This document shows positions 6,521 to 11,838 of a stretch of 11,838 nucleotides of DNA, in pieces. Where the stretch lies: the NCBI GenBank assembly GCA_003161855.1, contig PMNM01000161.1, positions 596 through 12,433 of the forward strand, read 5' to 3'. The notes beneath the pieces were generated by a model. That model worked only from the letters and a program-made list of their open reading frames with translations. It searched no databases and was not told the origin of the DNA. Origin of the DNA: Syntrophaceae bacterium (lineage in GTDB: Bacteria; Desulfobacterota; Syntrophia; Syntrophales; Fen-1087). Position numbers and translations under genes: made by a program. Every line of letters starts with the position of its first letter. Within the stretch, counting starts at the first letter, position 1.

Positions 6521-7837
6521 TCAACGCCTTTTTGCAATACGTCCTTTCTTCATAAATCCCTCATACTGCCTGGTCAGCAAGTGGGTTTCGATTTGACCCG
6601 CCGTATCGAGAGCCACACCGACCACAATGAGGAGGGCTGTTCCCCCAAAATAAAAAGGCACGTTGAAATAACTGATCAGAATACTGGGAAGCACACAAAC
6701 CGCCGACACATAAATGGCCCCGCTGAAGGTCAGCTTGGTCAGAACATCATCAATATAATCGGCCGTCTTTTTACCAGGGCGGATACCCGGCACATAACCG
6801 CCGTATTTTTTCATATTATCAGCTACATCCACGGGATTAAAGGTGACCGCCGTATAAAAGTAGCAGAAGAAGACGATAAAGGCCACATAGAGCAGTTCGT
6901 AACCGGCCCTCCCGGGAACCAGAGCATTGGCCACTGTCTTCATCCAGGGATGTGGAATGAAGTTGGCAATGGTTGCCGGAAACATGATAATCGAAGAGGC
7001 AAAAATAGGCGGAATCACCCCTGCCGTATTCACTTTCAGGGGAAGGTGCGTCGTTTGTCCGCCATACATTTTTCTTCCCACAATCCGCTTTGCATATTGT
7101 ACAGGTATCCGCCTCTGGCCGCTTTCAACGAAGACGATCACCGCCACCACCCCCAGCATCAAGATGATGAGAATCAGAATAAAAAAGATGCCCATCTCAC
7201 CGGTCGACATCAGGCTGAAGGTATTCAAAATAGCGGAAGGCCCTCTACAGACAATGCCGGCAAAAATGATCAGCGAAATACCATTGCCGATCCCTTTTTC
7301 CGTAATCTGTTCGCCCAACCACATGATAAAGGCCGTACCGGCAGTCAGTGTAATAACCGTCATCAGGCGGAAACTCCAGCCGGGATCCAGAACAATGGAT
7401 ACACCTGTCGGCCCCGCCATGTTTTCCAATCCAACGGCAATCCCAAACCCCTGGATGATGCTCAATATCACTGTTCCGTAGCGGGTGTACTGAGTAATTT
7501 TTCTTCTGCCCGCCTCCCCTTCTTTGGACAATTTTTCCAGGTATGGGAAAGCAACGGTCAGCAACTGGAGAATAATGGATGCACTGATATAAGGCATGAT
7601 CCCCAGGGCAAAAACTGATAAATTGCTCAATGCCCCGCCTGCAAACATATCGAAGAGGCCGAGCAATGAACCCTTCGCCTGTGCAAAGAACGCTTGCAGG
7701 GCTACTGTATCAATCCCCGGCGTGGGAACATGTGCCCCGATCCTGTAAACAATGAGCAACAGAAAGGTATAAAGAATCCTTTTCTGAAGCTCTGGAATCT
7801 TTGAAATATTTTTTAAGCCATCTAACAAATCAGACAA
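6521..7837 (-). CDS. secY: Protein translocase subunit SecY
   Basis: SecY is the ten-helix channel of the SecYEG translocon, which exports or inserts nascent proteins at the inner membrane. The 438 residues show the N-terminal amphipathic segment KISPEL-like ([11 protein letters not shown]), TM1 with [13 protein letters not shown] and the plug region [20 protein letters not shown]. The cytosolic loops contain [29 protein letters not shown] and [12 protein letters not shown], then [15 protein letters not shown], the ribosome/SecA-binding area. It ends in a basic tail. The start is TTG and overlaps rplO by eight bases. Alternatively a TTG three codons in (7828) stands nine bases after AGAGG, so the exact start is undecided. 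Both imply coupling to L15 translation. Confidence 0.97.
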   Translation of the reverse strand: MSDLLDGLKNISKIPELQKRILYTFLLLIVYRIGAHVPTPGIDTVALQAFFAQAKGSLLGLFDMFAGGALSNLSVFALGIMPYISASIILQLLTVAFPYLEKLSKEGEAGRRKITQYTRYGTVILSIIQGFGIAVGLENMAGPTGVSIVLDPGWSFRLMTVITLTAGTAFIMWLGEQITEKGIGNGISLIIFAGIVCRGPSAILNTFSLMSTGEMGIFFILILIILMLGVVAVIVFVESGQRRIPVQYAKRIVGRKMYGGQTTHLPLKVNTAGVIPPIFASSIIMFPATIANFIPHPWMKTVANALVPGRAGYELLYVAFIVFFCYFYTAVTFNPVDVADNMKKYGGYVPGIRPGKKTADYIDDVLTKLTFSGAIYVSAVCVLPSILISYFNVPFYFGGTALLIVVGVALDTAGQIETHLLTRQYEGFMKKGRIAKRR

Positions 7838-8273
7838 CCTCTATAATCGAACCACCGGCAGCTTCAATTTTGCTTCTGGCACCACGACTGACCATGTTCA
7901 CCCTCAGCGAGAGGGGATAATCCAGATCACCCTTCCCCAAAATCTTGATGCCATCGCCTTTTCGTTTGACAAAACCGGCTTGGATAAGGCTGTCCTCATC
8001 AATGACTGAACCTGCAGGAAATCCTTTCAATTTTTCAATATTGATGGCGATAATCTCTTTTCGGAAGACGTTACGGAAGCCTCTCTTGGGTAATCTCCTG
8101 GCCAGCGGCATCTGTCCACCTTCAAAACCGGGACTGACACCGCCTCCTGAACGGGCATTCTGGCCTTTGGCACCCTTGCAGGATGTACCCCCGTGCCCTG
8201 ACCCATCCCCGCGTCCAACCCTTTTCCTCTTTTTCCTTGAACCTGCAGGGGGTTTTAATGAGTTGAGCTTCAT
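7830..8273 (-). CDS. rplO: 50S ribosomal protein L15
   Basis: L15 is an assembly protein threaded into 23S rRNA. The 147 residues begin [20 protein letters not shown], followed by the long Gly/basic rRNA-embedded extension [26 protein letters not shown] and [18 protein letters not shown]. The globular C-terminal domain ends [19 protein letters not shown]; the 'KxxIxxAGG' block is the family signature. The ATG overlaps the rpmD stop by four bases (ATGA). Its AGGGG ribosome binding site lies inside the last codons of rpmD, eight bases upstream. Confidence 0.99.
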   Translation of the reverse strand: MKLNSLKPPAGSRKKRKRVGRGDGSGHGGTSCKGAKGQNARSGGGVSPGFEGGQMPLARRLPKRGFRNVFRKEIIAINIEKLKGFPAGSVIDEDSLIQAGFVKRKGDGIKILGKGDLDYPLSLRVNMVSRGARSKIEAAGGSIIEVV

Positions 8274-8473
8274 AGATCTTTCCCCTTACCCTTCAACTCT
8301 TCCATAGAAACCAGGTGGTTGACTTTCCTGACCATTCCGCGAATTTCAGGGGTATCGTTGAGTAAAACCGTCTTATTCAGTTTGCCAAGTCCCATGCCGG
8401 TAAGGACTTTTCGCTGTGCTTCCGGCCTGCCAATGTAACTTTTTACCAGTGTGATCCTGAGTTGCTTATGCAC
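8270..8473 (-). CDS. rpmD: 50S ribosomal protein L30
   Basis: L30 is a small large-subunit protein, absent from some bacteria. I place the start at GTG 8473: AAGGGG lies six bases upstream, and the resulting 67-residue protein ([17 protein letters not shown]) aligns with the usual N-terminus. Family motifs are [17 protein letters not shown]-type [28 protein letters not shown]. An ATG five codons upstream (8488) forms ATGA with the rpsE stop but has only pyrimidines before it, so it seems less likely. The C-terminal KGKGKDL tail is longer than usual and its codons carry the ribosome binding site for rplO. Confidence 0.93.
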   Translation of the reverse strand: MHKQLRITLVKSYIGRPEAQRKVLTGMGLGKLNKTVLLNDTPEIRGMVRKVNHLVSMEELKGKGKDL

Positions 8474-8484
8474 AGATGACCCCT

Positions 8485-8976
8485 TCATGAGGAGAGCGGC
8501 ATGTCCGCAATTCTCTTTCCTCTCAGTATTGAAATATGATCCGGATTCTTTAATCTGCAAAGACCGTCAATCGTTGCTTTAACCAAGTTATGCGGGTTGT
8601 GCGAACCAAGACATTTAGTCAGGATATTGTGAACACCCGCTACCTCCAGCACAGCACGGACTGCACCACCAGCGATCAAACCGGTTCCTTCAGAGGCCGG
8701 TTTTAAAAGGACCTTACCGGCGCCATAATGTCCGATCACTTCATAAGGAATTGTCCTGTTCACAACGGCCACCTGGGTCATATTTTTTTTTGCCTGCTCC
8801 GTACCTTTTCTGATCGCTTCAGGGACCTCATGGGCTTTTCCCAGACCTGCACCAACAGAACCATGACCATCTCCCACAACAACAACAGCGCTGAATCTGA
8901 ACCGCCTTCCCCCCTTAACGACCTTGGCCGTCCTGTTGATCGCAATCACTCTGTCAAAAAGTTCCAATTCTTCCAT
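8485..8976 (-). CDS. rpsE: 30S ribosomal protein S5
   Basis: S5 lies at the mRNA entry channel and affects decoding accuracy and spectinomycin sensitivity. From ATG 8976 the product has 163 residues. [19 protein letters not shown] (about 19-37) forms the double-stranded-RNA-binding-like fold with the spectinomycin loop. [20 protein letters not shown] and [20 protein letters not shown] follow; [16 protein letters not shown] completes the conserved core. The chosen ATG has GGGA four to five bases upstream. A TTG at 8991 would add five residues but has no spacer to its purine tract. Confidence 0.98.
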   Translation of the reverse strand: MEELELFDRVIAINRTAKVVKGGRRFRFSAVVVVGDGHGSVGAGLGKAHEVPEAIRKGTEQAKKNMTQVAVVNRTIPYEVIGHYGAGKVLLKPASEGTGLIAGGAVRAVLEVAGVHNILTKCLGSHNPHNLVKATIDGLCRLKNPDHISILRGKRIADMPLSS

Positions 8977-9033
8977 ATATTCCCTATCCAACCCCTGTTC
9001 TCTGCAAAATGCGTGTTTTATAAATCTAGTCGC

Positions 9034-9399
9034 CTAAAATTTCAAACCTGCCTCTCGGACGGCTTCAGCCAGCGCCTTGACGCGTCCATGATAGAGGAAG
9101 CGTCCCCGATCAAAGACCACCTGCTCAATACCCATGGCCTGCAAACGTTTGGATACCAGTTTGCCGACTTCTTTGGCCTGATCCACCTTTTTCAACTGAC
9201 CGAGGGTACCTCTCAATTCCTGACTCAGCGTGGAAGCCTCTAAGAGTGTCCTTTGCATGTCATCAGCGATGGCCTGCACATAAATATGAAGGGTACTCCT
9301 GAATACAGAGAGCCGCGGTTTTGCTTCTGTTCCGAATATTTTTGCCCTTACCCTTGCTTTTCGTTTCGTTCTGATCTTTTCTATCTTCTTTGATGCCAA
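9034..9399 (-). CDS. rplR: 50S ribosomal protein L18
   Basis: L18 binds 5S rRNA together with L5 and anchors it in the central protuberance. The 121 residues have a basic N-terminus ([17 protein letters not shown]), then [20 protein letters not shown], a typical 5S contact block. The C-terminal part contains [41 protein letters not shown]. The start codon is TTG (9399), with AGAGGT about six to seven bases upstream, and no ATG is available near it. The 74-base gap after rplF holds no recognised signal. Confidence 0.98.
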   Translation of the reverse strand: MASKKIEKIRTKRKARVRAKIFGTEAKPRLSVFRSTLHIYVQAIADDMQRTLLEASTLSQELRGTLGQLKKVDQAKEVGKLVSKRLQAMGIEQVVFDRGRFLYHGRVKALAEAVREAGLKF

Positions 9400-9473
9400 T
9401 GTCCTACCTCTTTCACGCGGTCACACCACTCAGAAAACCTATTGAATATCTGTTCCCTTGTCGTCTTAAAATA

Positions 9474-10013
9474 TTAGCTCCCTACGGATTTACCAACCTT
9501 CCGTCTTACATATTCACCTGAATATTTAATCCCCTTGCCCTTGTAAGGTTCTGGTTTTCTTAATGCCCTGATTTCCGCAGCTACTCTGCCAACGAGCTGC
9601 TTATCAATGCCGGAAACGGCGATATTCACCAGTTTGTCAACCTTTACGGTAATCCCCTTAGGAATGATATATTCCACGGGGCTGGAATAACCGATCACCA
9701 ATCTAAGCCGATCACTGCTCGTTTCAGCACGATAGCCGACGCCAGACACTTCCAAGACCTTTTCAAAACCAGTACTGACTCCCGCGACCATGTTACCGAC
9801 TAGCGTCCTTACCAATCCATGATAGGATCTTGCCTTTCTGCTGTCGGAAATTCTGTTGACTATAATGGCTTCCTTCTCCAGCGTCACTTCAATATCCGGC
9901 GGAACTTCCATGGAAAGCTTTCCCCTAGGTCCTTCAACGCTGAGGGTCGTCTGATCTTGAACAAACTTAACACCGGCTGGCACCGATATGGGTTTTTTAC
10001 CAATCCTTGACAT
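9474..10013 (-). CDS. rplF: 50S ribosomal protein L6
   Basis: L6 supports the sarcin-ricin loop region near the factor-binding site. The 179 residues start MSRIGKKPISVPAGV, continue with VEGPRGKLS and RSYHGLVRTLVGNMV, and end with the second domain's IRALRKPEPYKGKGIKYSGEYVRRKVGKS. The last block is the family signature. The start at 10013 was chosen because GGGAG lies six bases upstream and it matches the family N-terminus. An ATG at 10031 would add MEWESF and overlap its own purine tract. Confidence 0.98.
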   Translation of the reverse strand: MSRIGKKPISVPAGVKFVQDQTTLSVEGPRGKLSMEVPPDIEVTLEKEAIIVNRISDSRKARSYHGLVRTLVGNMVAGVSTGFEKVLEVSGVGYRAETSSDRLRLVIGYSSPVEYIIPKGITVKVDKLVNIAVSGIDKQLVGRVAAEIRALRKPEPYKGKGIKYSGEYVRRKVGKSVGS

Positions 10014-10053
10014 GAATGACTCCCATTCCACCTAAAATTCTCAAATCGTTCAT

Positions 10054-10455
10054 TTACCAGACATTGCAGAGGATTTCGCCACCGATATTCAGTTCTTTTG
10101 CCTCTTTATCCGTCATGATCCCCTTCGATGTGGAAAGAATTGCCGTTCCGTAGCCATTTAAAACCTTGGGGATTTTTTCACCTTTCACATAGACACGACG
10201 TCCCGGCTTGCTAACTCTCTGGATGTCCGTGATCACAGTACTTTTTGCATCCGGATATTTAAGATAAATCCGCAGCGTTTCGCGGCCACCCTCCTCTTTC
10301 TTGGTGTCATAACCGCTGATGTAACCCTCTTTCTTCAATACATCGGCAATATTAAGGTTCATGCGGGACATTAAAACATCAGTACTCTTGAAATGTCCTC
10401 GATTCGCATTCCTGATCCTAGTTAACATATCCGCAATCGGATCGGTCATTCCCAT
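10054..10455 (-). CDS. rpsH: 30S ribosomal protein S8
   Basis: S8 is a primary binder of the 16S rRNA central domain and the translational repressor of the spc operon in E. coli. The 133 residues show TDPIADMLTRIRNANR at the N-terminus, then VLKKEGYISGY and RRVYVKGEKIPKVLNGYGTAILSTSKGIMTDKEA. It ends GGEILCNVW, the expected C-terminus. AAGGAG stands six bases before the ATG at 10455; a second ATG two codons on (10449) would be too far. No S8 target structure was identified in the rplE region by eye. Confidence 0.99.
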   Translation of the reverse strand: MGMTDPIADMLTRIRNANRGHFKSTDVLMSRMNLNIADVLKKEGYISGYDTKKEEGGRETLRIYLKYPDAKSTVITDIQRVSKPGRRVYVKGEKIPKVLNGYGTAILSTSKGIMTDKEAKELNIGGEILCNVW

Positions 10456-10477
10456 AAACGACTCCTTAAAATTCTCT

Positions 10478-10663
10478 TTACCAACTCGATTTTATAACAC
10501 CCGGTATCTCCCCTTTGAGGGAGAGATTTCTAAGGCATATTCTACACATATCAAATTTCCGGTAATAAGCCCGCGGCCTGCCGCAAATCGGACAGCGATT
10601 ATATGCGCGCACTGAAAATTTAGCTGATCTCTTTGCTTTTGCAATTAAAGATTTTTTTGCCAC
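10478..10663 (-). CDS. rpsN: 30S ribosomal protein S14, zinc-binding type (type Z)
   Basis: S14 is in the 30S head. This 61-residue version is the short zinc form, not the roughly 100-residue enterobacterial form. Its ligands are Cys24, Cys27, Cys40 and Cys43 in [20 protein letters not shown], and it ends [12 protein letters not shown] placed the start at GTG 10663, seven bases after GGAGG; a GTG at 10669 would leave only one base of spacer. It lies between rplE and rpsH, as in most bacteria with spc-type clusters. Confidence 0.97.
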   Translation of the reverse strand: MAKKSLIAKAKRSAKFSVRAYNRCPICGRPRAYYRKFDMCRICLRNLSLKGEIPGVIKSSW

Positions 10664-10709
10664 TCCCACGCCTCCAGAGGGTTTCCGTATCTTCTTTTTT
10701 CTTCGATCT

Positions 10710-11249
10710 CTAATTTCTGAACGGCACGCCCATGAGCTTTAACAGCTGTCGTGCCTCATCATCCGTTTTTGCTGTTGTCACAATAACGATATTCATCCCT
10801 TTCACTTTATCAATTTTATCATAATCGATTTCTGGAAAGATGATTTGTTCCTTCAATCCCAGGGCAAAATTTCCTCTTCCGTCAAAGGATTTCGGCGAAA
10901 TTCCTCTGAAATCACGAACCCTAGGAAGATTAACATTAACCAGTCGATCAAAAAACTCATACATTCGTTCTTTCCTGAGGGTCACCGAGCATCCAATCGA
11001 CATACCTTGACGAAGTTTAAAGGTTGCGATCGATCGTCTCGCCTTGGTAATAACTGGTTTTTGTCCCGTAATGAGAGAAAGCTCCTGCACTGCACTGTCC
11101 AGAATCTTAATGTTTTGAATCGCTTCGCCGAGTCCCATGTTGATAACAATTTTTTCGAGTCTCGGAACCTCCATACGATTCTTATAATCAAACGCCTTTA
11201 TTAAAGCGGAGACCACTTCCTTTTCATAATAATCTTTTAATCTCGCCAT
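10710..11249 (-). CDS. rplE: 50S ribosomal protein L5
   Basis: L5 binds 5S rRNA and contacts P-site tRNA from the central protuberance. The 179 residues contain [19 protein letters not shown] and the block [24 protein letters not shown], with a strongly basic conserved loop. The [19 protein letters not shown] stretch follows, and after it [27 protein letters not shown] lies before the ATG at 11249. It follows rplX by 14 bases, suggesting coupled translation. Confidence 0.99.
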   Translation of the reverse strand: MARLKDYYEKEVVSALIKAFDYKNRMEVPRLEKIVINMGLGEAIQNIKILDSAVQELSLITGQKPVITKARRSIATFKLRQGMSIGCSVTLRKERMYEFFDRLVNVNLPRVRDFRGISPKSFDGRGNFALGLKEQIIFPEIDYDKIDKVKGMNIVIVTTAKTDDEARQLLKLMGVPFRN

Positions 11250-11263
11250 TTTTCCGCCCTATG

Positions 11264-11584
11264 CTATGCATCCAATATTTCACGACATTTTTTGCAGATG
11301 CGGACCTTCTTGCCGTCATCCAATATCTTGTAGCCCACTCTTACACCCTTGTCACATTTACTACAGAGAAACATCACGTTAGACATTTGCAGAGGTCCTT
11401 CTTTTTCAACGATACCCCCTTTACCTTTGGCATCGGGCCGCTGATGCTTTTTCATGAAGTTCAGCTTTTCGATGACTACCTTATTTTTTTCGCTGATGAT
11501 CTTCATAATCTTGCCGGTTTTCCCTTTTTCCTTACCGACTGAGACCTTCACCATATCCCCTTTTTTCAGTTTGTGACTCTGCAT
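11264..11584 (-). CDS. rplX: 50S ribosomal protein L24, with cysteine-pair (zinc-ribbon-like) C-terminus
   Basis: L24 is an early assembly initiator at the start of 23S rRNA folding, near the tunnel exit. The 106 residues have the KOW motif at about 8-31 (KGDMVKVSVGKEKGKTGKI), the NFMKKHQRP loop and MSNVMF. The C-terminus then adds two cysteine pairs, Cys74/Cys77 and Cys97/Cys100, in the spacing of a zinc ribbon. E. coli L24 lacks this, but many other bacterial L24 proteins have it. AGGGA stands six bases before the ATG. Confidence 0.98.
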   Translation of the reverse strand: MQSHKLKKGDMVKVSVGKEKGKTGKIMKIISEKNKVVIEKLNFMKKHQRPDAKGKGGIVEKEGPLQMSNVMFLCSKCDKGVRVGYKILDDGKKVRICKKCREILDA

Positions 11585-11631
11585 ACTTTATCCCTATGTC
11601 CTTAATTCCCCTGCCCCGAATATTGGAGCCC

Positions 11632-11838
11632 TCACAAAACCTCCGGTGCTAGAGAAATGATTTTCATGAACTGCTTTGCTCTCAACTCGCGGGCTACGGG
11701 CCCGAATATTCTCGTTCCTACAGGCTCCAGTTGATTATTGATCAGTACAGCAGAATTATCATCAAATTTCAAAAACGATCCGTCCGGTCTGCGCGTTTCT
11801 TTGGCGGTTCTCACGATGACAGCCTTCATGACATCCCC
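11632..11838 (-). CDS. rplN: 50S ribosomal protein L14, C-terminal part (runs off right edge)
   Basis: L14 forms bridges to the small subunit beside L19. Only the last 68 codons are visible: [21 protein letters not shown], then [15 protein letters not shown] and [31 protein letters not shown], the family's signature C-terminus. A Met at 11829 is internal, since the frame runs on to the window edge and complete L14 proteins are about 122 residues, so roughly 55 residues lie outside. A gap of 47 bases leads to rplX. Confidence 0.97.
   Translation of the reverse strand, partial: GDVMKAVIVRTAKETRRPDGSFLKFDDNSAVLINNQLEPVGTRIFGPVARELRAKQFMKIISLAPEVL

Noticed and set aside
6260..7618. Plus-strand open frame of 452 codons opposite secY and map
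   Set aside because: It is a shadow of two unmistakable genes. Its product is rich in His, Asn, Gln and Arg without domains, and no ribosome binding site or gene context supports it.
11632..11829. A complete 65-residue gene starting at 11829
   Set aside because: The protein is the C-terminal half of L14 and the frame continues through 11838, so the Met is internal and the gene is cut by the window edge.

Overview
The window is almost entirely the 3' two thirds of a bacterial ribosomal-protein superoperon (spc plus alpha region), all read on the minus strand. Transcription enters at the right edge and runs towards position 1. The genes in that order are rplN (cut by the edge), rplX, rplE, rpsN, rpsH, rplF, rplR, rpsE, rpmD, rplO, secY, map, infA, rpmJ, rpsM, rpsK, rpsD, rpoA and rplQ. 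Every gene is intact and of normal family length apart from the truncated rplN. The superoperon ends in a clear intrinsic terminator about 50 bases after rplQ.

Downstream lies a one-gene unit with its own likely promoter, a very strong ribosome binding site and its own intrinsic terminator. It encodes an 85-residue protein resembling domain 2 (the beta-barrel) of translation factors such as EF-Tu, with no GTPase domain. After that come folC (dihydrofolate/folylpolyglutamate synthase) and the first 140 codons of an lptD-type gene (lipopolysaccharide assembly/OstA family), joined by an ATGA overlap. The lptD gene runs off the left edge.

The organism is a Gram-negative bacterium, because lptD implies an LPS outer membrane. 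The base composition is moderate. The linkage of folC to lptD, secY followed directly by map and infA with no adk between them, and the zinc-binding forms of S14, S4, L24 and L36 suggest a deltaproteobacterium (Desulfobacterota), perhaps of the Syntrophus/Smithella kind. That placement is inference from gene order and protein style, not from a search.

The genes work as one programme: ribosomal proteins of both subunits, the SecY channel for exported nascent chains, methionine aminopeptidase for trimming new N-termini, initiation factor IF-1 and the RNA polymerase alpha subunit. Spacing is tight, with overlaps at rpmD/rplO and rplO/secY and a short gap at rpsE/rpmD. Seven of the nineteen superoperon genes appear to start with GTG or TTG. 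No tRNA, rRNA, mobile element, CRISPR array or sign of horizontal transfer is visible, and no stretch over 300 bases lacks a gene. The most unusual item is a possible 13-codon open frame with a good ribosome binding site, lying exactly inside the terminator hairpin upstream of folC. No new biological system was found; the rest is ordinary core genome.
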